Position numbers and translations under genes: made by a program
Assembly: GCA_944474755.1 (NCBI GenBank)
Contig: OX104120.1
Location: forward strand, 36,684,067 to 36,748,066
DNA from: Limnoperna fortunei
Lineage: Eukaryota; Mollusca; Bivalvia; Mytilida; Modiolidae
DNA length: 64,000 bases
Direction of reading: 5' to 3'
In this document: in pieces, positions 33,186 to 44,700 of the stretch
Layout: every line of letters starts with the position of its first letter
How positions within the stretch are numbered: position 1 is the stretch's first letter
Notes under the pieces: model-generated
The model's input: the letters and a program-made list of their open reading frames with translations, nothing else
Told to the model about the DNA's origin: nothing
Databases searched by the model: none

Positions 33186-34255
33186 AATAAAAGTTGACAT
33201 TAGCAGGATATTTAAAGAAGTAATTTTTTGCCCATTTAATGGTAAAAAACAATTAGAAAAATAATAAAAGTAAATATAAGATAAATATAAACAGTTAATG
33301 TTCAATCTATTGCATACTGTCATATTTCTCAAATTTTATAGTATATATCAAACACTAAAACAAATGTGGTTAGTACAATAATCTTAACCTGAACAATCCA
33401 GTATTAATATGTAAAATGTATTGTTAACATGAAGATATAATTACATCATTTAAAATAAACTGAAATGTATTCTCGATGCAGAATATTCATATAGTCATAT
33501 CTGGCAATATTTAAATAAGGCAACAATATTATTTTTTTAAAGAAGGTACATAAACACTATGTTTTTACTTAAATTGGCATATTTTGACTTTCCTCGATAA
33601 ACTGATCAAATTAACACTAAAGTAATTTCTGAAAATATAGTCCTATAGAGATATAATTCTTTATAACACTTTGGTTAAATTCATGGTATACAAACACTTC
33701 ATTAAATCTAAAACTACTTAAAATGTTTAACCTTACTTAGGAATACTATATAACTGCTTTACTTTGCGTTATGATTATTGCACATCTTAATAAAACTTTA
33801 CTCTTACATATTTTCATAGTGCATATTTACATACACATCATTAAAAAGTCAATTAAACGTAATTAACAAATGCAAGCTTGTTTTATAAAATACTTATGTA
33901 CGTACAGTGGCTCAGCTCAACTTTCAGATGCTCAACTTATCAACTGATATTTTCAAGTAAAATTGGAGTGTTGTATTGTTTACATAACTCAAGGAATCAA
34001 AACACATTTGATTCTAGTGATTTTCATATGTGCTCAGATGATAGTCTAAAACTGAACAAAAATTACATATGTATCAATCAAATTTGATAAAGAACAACTT
34101 TCACAATTATTAAATGTATAAAATGGCAAATTCATATTTGTGAGAATTTTATAAACAGAGAGAGGATACCAACAAGGAATAATATTATTCTGAATTAATT
34201 GATAAAATAATATATAATATTTGCCATGCATACATGTAACACTTAGAGATGTATT

Positions 34256-35944
34256 TTAAGTTCTATTGTAGATTTCAACACTTTGTCCCATTTTGTTGAA
34301 AATGAGAATTGCATTTGATTCATTGTTATAACACAAACCATACGGCCTCATAATTCCTTCTTTCTCCGAGAGCAGAACTTTGTCAATCTGTCCATCTTGG
34401 GATATTTTATGTATGGCGTTGGAAATAAAAACGGCAACATACAAGCTTCCGTCGTCGTCTACATCAAAGGGTACCATAAGATCAGGATTGCTATACAGAG
34501 TTCTTTCTTGTCCATCGGTTGTAATACGCTGTATAACGCTGCAGCCATGTTCTGTGTAATAGAGATTCCCGCCGCGACTAAAATGTATATCCCACGGATC
34601 GTACATTGTCGTTAATTTTTTCAGTACTTTTCCCTTAACATCAATTTGGAGGAGATTTTTATTTCCTGTTTGTATCCAAATCTGATCTTTGAAGCAGGCA
34701 ACTGCACCGCAGTCAATTCCATCAACTGTTATACATTGCCCTAGTTTACGCGTGGAGACGTCTAAGATCTGGTAACCTGCTGATTTTAATGTTACTATTG
34801 CCTGTCTTTTGTCCATCATGGCTACCGACCACGGATTATGATGCAGTTTTATTGTTTCCACTTGGCTTCCGTCATAATTGCAAACATACAAGAATGGTCT
34901 GTTTACTGCTGGTAGTAGAAGATTATGGTCTGAAGCAAAACAACCTCTGTCAATTTTCACATTAAACCCTAACACCGATGTTTGAAAGGAGTACGCACGT
35001 TTTAAAATCTTTTGTTTTTGACCTTCGCTATTTATTGTTTGTTCTTTTTTTACCATTTCCTTTCCTTTTGGTACCTGACTTTGTTGTATTTTATCTTGTG
35101 GTACGGATATTTTGACAGCTTTTGTCGTCTCTAAGATATCTCCAAACGATTTGGAAATTTCTGAAAATTCTTGACTTTGTTTGAAGGGACGGAATTCTAA
35201 ATTACACATCGCAGTTTCTTTCTGGATATCAAGTTCTTCTCTGTGTGTCTTTCCATCTAGGATTTTTAAGTTCTGGAAGAAATGCGCATCATTGGAACTC
35301 TTCCTTAGAACTACAATATCTTTTAACCATCTCTTTACATCATTATTGCGTCTTTCGAGACAGCTTCTTTCATAGGTAACATTTTTCTTGCAGGAAGCAT
35401 ACTTTTCATCCAGGCTTTCGATCATTTCACGTTCCATTTTGTCTAAACTTTTATTTATATTTTGTCTTATTTCAGATATTTTTTGTAATATATCTACTCT
35501 TTGTTTGTCTAATGTTTCTGAGTTTTCGTCTTTCTTTTTTATAACTAATAGTAGAAATTCGCTCAGGTTAATCATTCGTTTTTGTAAATCTTCAAGTGCT
35601 GATCCACTTTTTGCACCTCGTGCGGCTTGTTCTAAGGATATAACAGATGTACAGTTATTATGACTTTCGGAATAACACACATCACAGATTATCTCGTCGT
35701 GCTGGGTACAAAACAATACTATTTTGTGGTTCATGTGGACTTCGCAATTTTTACTTCTGTTAAGAATAGAGGCGCTTAGATCACTGACCTGATGAAATGG
35801 CACTACTTTGTGTGGAGGATCAAATCTCATGTGTACCTTTGCACATGTTTTGCATACTACTTCTGAACAATCGCTGCACCAAGAATCAGCAAAACTATTT
35901 TCTTTATCCCTTAAGCAACCAGGGCAATACTGACTGTCTGTCAT
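34256..35944 (-). CDS. RING-less TRIM-like protein: two B-box zinc fingers, coiled coil, NHL-type beta-propeller
   Basis: This is an intact single-exon coding sequence of 562 aa. Residues 7-55 form a first zinc-binding B-box-like unit (CPGC...CSDC...CKTC...H). Residues 68-98 form B-box 2 (CEVH...CTQHDEIICDVC...H). A coiled coil follows (about 110-215; heptads rich in L/E/K), then a basic linker and a C-terminal six-bladed NHL/SMP30-like propeller (about 320-560) with repeated 'G-x-x-Y-V' and 'PWDI/PYGL' blade motifs. No RING finger precedes it, so it cannot be a classical TRIM E3 by itself. Intronless B-box/NHL genes of this kind are greatly expanded in bivalves and often immune- or stress-linked. 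An acceptor (TTTTCTAG) ends one base before the ATG, so the 5' UTR must be on an upstream exon. A candidate donor is GCGCAC|GTAAGT near 40525-40530. Confidence 0.94.
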   Translation of the reverse strand: MTDSQYCPGCLRDKENSFADSWCSDCSEVVCKTCAKVHMRFDPPHKVVPFHQVSDLSASILNRSKNCEVHMNHKIVLFCTQHDEIICDVCYSESHNNCTSVISLEQAARGAKSGSALEDLQKRMINLSEFLLLVIKKKDENSETLDKQRVDILQKISEIRQNINKSLDKMEREMIESLDEKYASCKKNVTYERSCLERRNNDVKRWLKDIVVLRKSSNDAHFFQNLKILDGKTHREELDIQKETAMCNLEFRPFKQSQEFSEISKSFGDILETTKAVKISVPQDKIQQSQVPKGKEMVKKEQTINSEGQKQKILKRAYSFQTSVLGFNVKIDRGCFASDHNLLLPAVNRPFLYVCNYDGSQVETIKLHHNPWSVAMMDKRQAIVTLKSAGYQILDVSTRKLGQCITVDGIDCGAVACFKDQIWIQTGNKNLLQIDVKGKVLKKLTTMYDPWDIHFSRGGNLYYTEHGCSVIQRITTDGQERTLYSNPDLMVPFDVDDDGSLYVAVFISNAIHKISQDGQIDKVLLSEKEGIMRPYGLCYNNESNAILIFNKMGQSVEIYNRT

Positions 35945-35945
35945 T

Positions 35946-38900
35946 CTAGAAAATATAAACCATTATACTGAATGCTTTTAAAGCAATCGTTTTAAAATAT
36001 GAAAAGAATTTAAAACATGAATTACATAGAGCTAAATGTGTCTTACGTAGACATAACGTTTGCAACCTAGTAACAACAAACCCTTCGCAATATAGAAATA
36101 TTGCTTATTTTTTTTTAAAGTGTTTTTGTCTTGTGAATAAAGCTTATATATGTATTTTTGTATTTAGGCTAACAATTCTAAACTGGGATATTCTTTAAAT
36201 TGTCGGAATGTAAATGTAATTAAAATATAGTTATACATACAAGTAAAATGAAATGTCATCAAAGATACCGTATTTTTAGAGCATTAAGCTATGGTATTAC
36301 ATTGAATCAAAAATTTAAATGGCTTTCTCGCAACATTGATGTTATATCATACAATTTAATATTTCGGCTCATTACAAAATGCATGCAATGTTCTCCCAAT
36401 TATTTCTTTTCTTTTCTTTTGACGGATTAGAAGGTACAACTGAGCTTGATATTTTTAAATATTGTTTTAGTTTTTTAATTGGCTTTGCTTCAGTCTCGTA
36501 CTAAAAAAGTGATCAAAAATAGCAAGGTGACGATTTTATATGTCATAAACGCGTTTCGTCGATTCAATACTTTCGTCAGTGGCGTTCAAATCTAAATTTC
36601 TACTGGGATCGTGTAAATATGCAATACAGTTAGTAAAACTAGTCTATTGGAAGCTACTTAGCAGCAACAAAACATGATGTTGCAACATAACAAATAATAA
36701 TGTACAAGTATATATCTACAGAAACAGAAAAAAACTAATAAATGTTATTGCTAATATTATTTAGCGCGAGGAGATGTGGTCAAAGTTCAAGTTGTCAAAA
36801 TAGAAAGTCAATGTTGGATTTTGTAAAATATTTTTTACTGTTTTTGTAATTGTGAAAAAAATCGAAAGTCGATAACAGATTGACTCAACCTGTTGGCGAG
36901 TCAAACTTACTATTGTCGAGTACTATATAAGGTCAGTTGCATTATCTCATAATTGATTAACAGATTTTACAATGTCACTTATTCAGCAATACATCAACAA
37001 ACAAAAAATCCAGAAAAGTATCATTATTAATATCTGACAATAAAATAAAAAATGTTCAAAAAAGCCGAACGAACCATTCGTTTAACAATTATTTAATATT
37101 CATTTGAATAAACAAAAAAGTAATTGTTTATAAATTAATCTGGAATAAATGGAATTTACCTTAATTTAGTAAATTTAAACCGTTGAAAAAAAGTATTGCT
37201 CCTTCCTTGTCTGACGTCAAGATTGACTTTGAAATCACGATACGAAATATCAAACACTTGAGATAAAATTTGAAATAAAACACTTGTGAAGAAAGGCAAT
37301 CGATAATTTTAGTAGGTAATGGGACAATATATGTGATTTATTATCCATGTAAATCAAGAAACAAATATTTTGCGTGTTTATTCAACAGCTCCATTTTGGA
37401 AGACTATATAGGTCTAAGAATGAACTAACCCCTAATACAAATTTTAGGAGTAGTCTAATTTTCCAATAATATGTGGTTCACATTTTTTAACATACCAAAT
37501 TGTTCAAAGGATACAATAATACTAAACTGATTCGACCACATATTCTATTTGATGAGGTAAAAGCAAATATTTTTGTTGACTAGCATCGATATATAAATGA
37601 TGCATTATTGTACTCAGTATGCGTTATTAAAAGACTTAATTATAGATAGGTGTTACTAGGTAGGGCAGAAAACCTGATATGCTTCACAAATGAAAACAGT
37701 TGTTGTCGGTAATCAGGTATGTTATAGTCTTCATAAAACATGTTGAAATGTGTTTAAGGCTACACTAATTTAGAACAGACTAACTTTTCGTTTATAAGTG
37801 ATGTTATTCTCACTTCATAAAACATTATATTTTCAAACCTTTGTCTGAGACAAACAGGGTGCTAGAACTTTAGTTTTTTATAACATCTGTGTGTATTTAA
37901 TAAATAAAGCATATCACGTAAACCGAATCTGTGTGTGCTAATTGACGGAATAAATCAACATGCTTTTTATCGTAACCACTTTGATACTGATTTATATTTT
38001 GACGTCGCCTATTATATCGACTTTGAGATATCACAGTATGATTTTAAAGTATACAAGTAAAATGATGAAACAAAATATTGAAAACGGTTGTTTTATTTTG
38101 TTATATTTATATATCCAGCTAATAAACCACAAGGTCTCCAAATATGTATTAAAATAATACAACATTAGTTAATGAATTTTGACAACATACACTTATATTG
38201 ATAGCAATTCTGTTTGAAGCATGCAAATTAAATTTTCACGAAACATAACATGCGTTACTTGTTTGCAAGGTGTTTGCGAGTTGCTATAAATTAGAAAGAG
38301 TCATGTTGTGTTTAAAGGTGTGTTGGCACTGTAAAAAATATTCTATATCATTATAAACTATATGTGATATGCAATTCACCACATACCAGCAAAGAACAAA
38401 AGGGGGTCTATCTAATTCAAATAACAAGTATAGGACCAAGCAATACAATATCAAAGGGTAAACTTAAACAAAACACATATACTGAGGAATATATTGCAAG
38501 TAAATTAGAAATTATTACAAGCCATCTAAGATAATGAATTAAGTCACCAATATCTTTTAATTTAATGTAACAATGGTAATAATTATATTCCATAAATAGC
38601 AATACGCCGGAAAAAAATCATTGTACGTACATTGTATTTACTTAAGAAATTGAATTCAAGGATAATGCATATTTAATCCGTTCTGTTTTAGTGATTTTAG
38701 GTATGTTAAGCCAAATCACAATCAAACTATCGTTAGCATTTTTAAGTTCGACAAGTGTGTGATAAACAAAATAGTTGCAATTTTGTATTAGGTCTACAAA
38801 TCTAGTATAAATAATAGGTCACACATCTGATATTTTCAAAATTACATAATTTACAATAAAGTCTTATCTTAGATTATTAACATTTCAATGTAACTGTTGC

Positions 38901-40080
38901 CACTGTTAATACTTTGTAAAAAACGTGGAATCTTTAATGATTCGGAAACAGCATCAGAACATAGAGCATTTGAAATTTGTTTATAACTCGTGTTATACAT
39001 GGATCAGAGTACATGTATTGAAAACTATAGCTGAATGACTCAAAATCAATTACATGGCTTATTATCGAAACGGCGATGGTGAAAGGCCTGGGCGTTTCCA
39101 AAATTTTTCTCAACCCACTCACTCTGCTTTACATTCGAAAAATTTAATAAAACTTCAAATTGTTTTGCGTTTCCATAACAAATCGCAGCAACATCTGGGA
39201 CCAAACAATTTTTGATAAAGGCATTTTTCTAAAAAGACATCGTATCATATTTTTGCACACATTTATTAAATATTGATAAATACAGTACAGTATAACAGCA
39301 ATGGGCGAATGGACATTATTGTATAGCATTTTGCTTATAATTAAAAGTGTAACATTTAAGGTTGAAGTTATTTGAGTTGGAAACTTTTCGAGGTTTTATA
39401 GCTTTCAAACCGAATTAATCAACATGCTTTTTATCGTTACCACTTTGATTTGAAATGAATGTCATATTAGTATATTAATAGTACATTTGACATGTATAGT
39501 AACAACAGGTCCGCGTCAAATGTTGCCAATAAAGCATTTGGAATTTGGAGCATTTCCCTAACGTAGTCTACATTATTTATCATAAAACATAAAAACTTCA
39601 ATGCATAAAAAAACCCAAAATATATATTTTTTAAAATTAAATATGAATTTTGTTCTGAAAACAAGACTGGTGAGATGTGCAAAATACAATTTTTTAACAA
39701 TGAGAAATGTATTGGTCTATATATCGATGAATTTAATTTTCATTGAATTTGTTTTTGATCAGGATGAATAACAAGTTGCTTAACTACTAGGACAGATTTT
39801 GTGTTCGACTGTTGGATAATGGTGTTAATAAATCTATAAATTACCTATCTAAAATTTATTCTTTGACATTTGAGGTTTATAAGGTCAACTTTAAATTTGG
39901 ATTTACATTTTTGAAATTGGCACACATAAAAGAGTTTCTACTTTACTGTACGACAAACCTAATGGCTTCAACTTACTCATTGCCAACTTTCCTTTCTTGT
40001 GCAACAGCATTACACCGGCATATGGAGTTTACGTTTCACAACTGATACGGTACTCCAGATCGAGTTATTTGATTAACGCG
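35946..40080. other. Region upstream of the TRIM-like gene, probable 5' UTR intron
   Basis: The region is AT-rich with no domain-bearing ORF. It contains a dispersed-repeat-like motif ('gcgtttcgtcgattcaatac' near 36550, reminiscent of mussel repeats) and a 33-bp near-identical pair at 37955 and 39417. Short open frames here are not supported by splice or domain evidence. Confidence 0.45.
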
Positions 40081-40580
40081 AAAACTGCAATAAAGTTTTT
40101 TATCCTAAGTTTTTGTCTTCATTAAAATTTTGTTATGGAAGACCTCGTGTACTTTTAAGCAAATATCTATTTGGGTCTCACATATGTACATATGTAGGTT
40201 AACCGTAGTAGTTGGTGAAATATTTCTTGACCTGACTTGACCTACCCAGGATTGACTGAAAACAACATGACGGGTGTGCTGCAGCAGACAAGAATTGCTT
40301 ATTCGTCGAGTTTCCTTATTCATCGATGACACAGTACAGGAAAGCTAACGCGCACTAATTTGTTCTTGTTGCGTCTTCTAATCAAAACGCCTAAAACAAG
40401 ATTTTTGTTATGTAATATAACAAAGTTATCGTTTTCGGCAATCTATTTGAATGCCGGACATTAAACAAATGAGAGTTTATTGGTGTAAGCAATGTGAAAG
40501 TTGTTAGTTTAAGAAAGAAATAGCTACTTACGTGCGCTTTTGGGAAAGCCCGTGTGATCTTCTACTCGTCATAGATCGAA
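40080..40580 (-). other. Conserved segment, candidate first exon and promoter of the TRIM-like gene; inverted homologue at 63.5-64.0 kb
   Basis: On the minus strand 'gagtagaagatcacacgggc' leads into a donor-like GCGCAC|GTAAGT, followed by about 430 bp that align, with many substitutions and small indels, to 63497-64000 read on the plus strand. Conservation across such divergent copies points to a functional or transposed unit. Assigning it as the TRIM 5' exon is inference from strand and donor only. Confidence 0.45.
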
Positions 40581-41792
40581 GTTTGCAATGTCTTTACAAT
40601 CGTTCAGCTGCGCAAAAAAGACATAAAATTTATATGCCTCTTGGAGGAGCACCAGATTTTTCCTTAAAATGTTTGGAAGAACCTATTATTCTTCTGGAGC
40701 ACCTGAGTACACTCTCATTTCTTGAGAGTTTATGTCCCTGGCTTTTGTTTGTGTGTTGTTTTGTTCTTTGTTTGTTATTGTGTGTGCAACAGTGTTTTTG
40801 AAGATTTTTTTGGTATTTTTTCGCTTCTTTTTATCTGAATCTACACTTGATATTTGAGGAGAAAAATGTCCAAATATTGTGCTTGGGAAGGTGTTCTTTT
40901 TGGCTCTTTATTTAAGCTATGACCCATATATGTGCTACTTGACATTGCCGTAACCGTGGGTCTTGTTGATTGCGATGTAGTCATCACGTGCCAACGGGAA
41001 TGTAACCGGCATAGGCGGCGTCATAGCCTATCAATAAAGGGAAAAGTTTTTGAAAATGTTGTTGAAAGGGTGGCAGGGTATTCGGAAATTCGCCTCGGAG
41101 ACACGTATACGTGGTACACAAATCGGCCCAAGTATGATGTGGTTAATTTGTTTACACAACAACACAATTTTACTGCGAGGATATTGATTACCTTTTAACA
41201 TTATTTTGAATATTGTTAAATATACACAAAATATTTTAGAGCAACAAATAATCTGATGCATCATTGTATTTTTTAAACCTAAATTTGCTATCATTGTACT
41301 CTCCCGACCCTCGACGGAAATGGCCAAAAGATGTTTGTTTTGTTACTTGCCAGTTCACTTTCTGGACCATTGACAAAAGTGAACGTAACATATTCATGTT
41401 GTTTGTTTTGTTCTTCTCATTGGCTTCTGTCATCCAATTCTTGCATTTGTAGGCAATGCTAGAGACCGTTTTATTTCAGGAATCTTTGATGCATTTCTTG
41501 TAGCACGAATAAAAATCTAAAAAAAGTTTAAGCTGTTTACTGTGTTTGCACAGCGCTGATCTACTCACAAAAAGGATTAAAGACTATTGAGCAATATTTT
41601 CCTGCATGAGGATGAAATGCAGAACAATAATGTAAGATTTTGGAAAATAAAAAATTAAAAATACAGAGATTATTTGCATTTTCAGACTTAATAAAACTTC
41701 CTTCTCGGTATCTAAATGGTTAAGGAGTTTCGTATCCCGTATTGGTCACATGTTTTTATTTAGTTTCCTGTCATATTAATGTTTTATACATA

Positions 41793-44700
41793 ATGTATGC
41801 TGTAGCATTTTTGGCTGTTTTACTGCAAACACATTACCAAATAACAGGTAAGTTTGACTATGTTTATACAAAAACATCATAGATACCGTTTTGTTTTAAA
41901 TAATTAAGACAGTTATTACTTTCTTAATTTAAATTTACTGTATATCACTAGTAATGTAATGTTGTATTATGTTGCTTAAGACGTTTAAATGCTAGTGTGT
42001 TGTAAAGTTATCAACTTGTGCTGACAGAGAGAAAATGTATAAAAATATGACTTTGTTTCATAACTGTTGTATTATACATTATGATGGTTTCATGATAATA
42101 TTATGATAAAAATAAAGCGTAATCGATTGACAGGATTGTAGCTCAATATTTACTTCCGCACACACGAATGAATCATCATTTATAATGTAGATAGTGTAGA
42201 GGTTAAATGATGATTTTATCTGTGTCAATAAACTGTCTGTTACTAGAAAAAAAATCAGAGTTTGCAAAACAATTTCAGCTTTGTAGCCTTGGAAAAAAGG
42301 TATTATATTTATTTCACTATTTGAAAGACAGGTGGTAATAATTATTCGATATTCTCAAAATGCGACAAAATATGTAGATAATAACAAAATATCAAACACC
42401 AAGGAAATAGTCAAAAGACAATCCACATATCAAAGTCTAAGAAACTTCAGAATTAATTATAGCAATTGCCCTGACATGCCACACGCATTTCAAAAGAAAT
42501 GAAGGGTAAAACCAGTTTTTATGGAATGTCAAACCTCTCGCGTCGATTACTGTATCCTGAGATAGAGTGTTGATGAAAATGGTTGTGTGATGTATGTCAC
42601 TAGTCAGTAATATGTGTAAGTAATGGTCAAAAGCACCACAATCACGTTTGTACTGAATTTGAAAATTGGGAAATCGATCTACAATCACATTTCTACACGG
42701 GAATATTTATCAACAAGGAATAGGAAAACTTGTTACAGCAGACCTGTCTTTTGTGTTCTTTTTGCCTTGGTTTATACATCCATCTCGAAGACGCTGGTGA
42801 CATTTGTATGTCAGTATACTCACCGAAAGCCCTTGCATACCTTATCAAGTGAGGAATATAGAAACCGTATGCAGAAGAGTCTAGAATATTGCTAAAAGTT
42901 AAAAAGTTTATAGATTTAAAACTAAATAGTCTGGTTTGTCGTGCTTTCTTGTGCCGAGATAAACGTTGGCGTCATATTTAAGTTGCCAGTCTAAACGTAA
43001 AGTAGATGAAGCTGTTTCTGTGGTTTCTTTAATTTTCTAATTTTCAGTTCTTTAGCAGATTAAAACGGAAGCAATTTGAGTTTCGATCATAAAAACGGCA
43101 TCATCAATATATGTGAAATTAAAGTACCTAGCTTCTGTTATCTTCATGTCATCAATAAGACTTTCATAAAATTGAGTTTCACACAAAAAAAACCGCAAGG
43201 AGTTAGGAACAGTTTGCACCCATTTAAATTCTAATTACCTGCTAAAACGCATCCTACGAAAGTTACAAATTGTGTTGTCGAATAAAAAACCTAGCATTCA
43301 TGTATGCCCTTGTGATTTTGAGTAAAAAAATTAAAAACGTATTGTTGTGACCTTAAACTCCATATTTATAGGCCTATATGTGCGAAAGCTTTATGTGTTA
43401 TTTTTGAAGACGGGTTTTGGTTGGGTGGCAAGGTGATATAACAGTTTTTGTCGTAAGGCAAGGTGTTATAAATGGTTGAAAAATCAAAGGTTTAAATTGA
43501 TGAAATTTAAGATATAGATCTTGGTTTAAATTGTCCAATACTTATTAAGAATGTTTTGAAATCCACGTATGATTGATATTATTTCGGGAATTAACACTTC
43601 CACAGTAGTTTTGGTGTACCTCACTGTATCTTTCGTCAATATAGCAACGTTTTATTCATTTTCGGTGTAAAACTATTTTAGACTTATATTAAATACTTTT
43701 CTAGATTTCATTTAAAAGTATTTATTCAACACTTTATTTTAACAATCATTGACGCCAATGTTGACACAAAAAACCTAATTTTTCGGGGATATTTGAATTT
43801 GAATTTTTCATTGGTCGATTTCAATTAACAATGATTATTTTAGTTAAAATAACTACATGTATCCGGTGCTTTCTACAAAATGTATGTTTACTTATATTGC
43901 TGTGAAATTATGGAAAAGTCCAAATATTAGGTATATAAATAAATAAGATAAAACAAAAAAAAAACAAGAAAGAAAGATATATAATTTGAACGTTGCCAAA
44001 CATATCAAATAAAAAATGTTCACTTTATCCCTCTGTGCCACAAGCTATTGAACTTCTAAATATAGCTATAAGCTGTCAATAATCTAAAGTGTTTATGAAG
44101 TTTAACAGGAACCTATCTATTCGGTTATTACATCTGGAATACAAGATTGGTTTGTGTGTATATTTAGGGAGTAACCGTTTTATTTAGGCATATGCTTAAC
44201 ATGTAAAATAAAGGATAAAAAAGGAATATATTATGTCATATTTATGTTGCACATTGATGTTTGATTTCTCATTCACCAAACATGTTCAAACAATCAGCAA
44301 CGAATCTTATTGAAAATGTTAATTAGCCAAAAAACGATATTTTTTAATTGTATTTCTTCTGTGACGTTCTATAAAGATAGGACGTTGTATTATGTATTCT
44401 AAATCAAATGTTATTGTTTGTGATTATGCCTGTTATGCAAACGTCTTTAACTTATAAACAGTTACTTACAGACGTAGAGATATGCTTTAATAGCAAATGC
44501 TTACAACATATTAGGCTAACTTTAAAATTGTCATTAAAGTCCTCATAACACTGACAAAAACCCATCGCAATCACAAACTAACAAGAAAATTAAAAACAAA
44601 TCATTTGTATTCTTCCTGCCTTTTGCACAGTAATCCTATAATTCCTTCCTTTTTTGTATTTTATTTTGTACGACTGAATATGGAAAATCAAACCAACTTC

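Noticed and set aside
34397..35663. Plus-strand open frames at 34.4, 35.2 and 35.4 kb
   Set aside because: They are antisense shadows of the TRIM-like coding sequence.
40532..41452. Several overlapping short open frames on both strands between the TRIM-like and Ig genes
   Set aside because: They overlap each other on opposite strands, show no domain and no consistent splice links. The 40.5-kb one overlaps the segment better explained as a conserved 5' exon or promoter.
42437..42895. Opposed open frames of 83 and 90 residues in Ig intron 1
   Set aside because: They lie inside a dispersed repeat that recurs at 59.4 kb, where the frames are not conserved.
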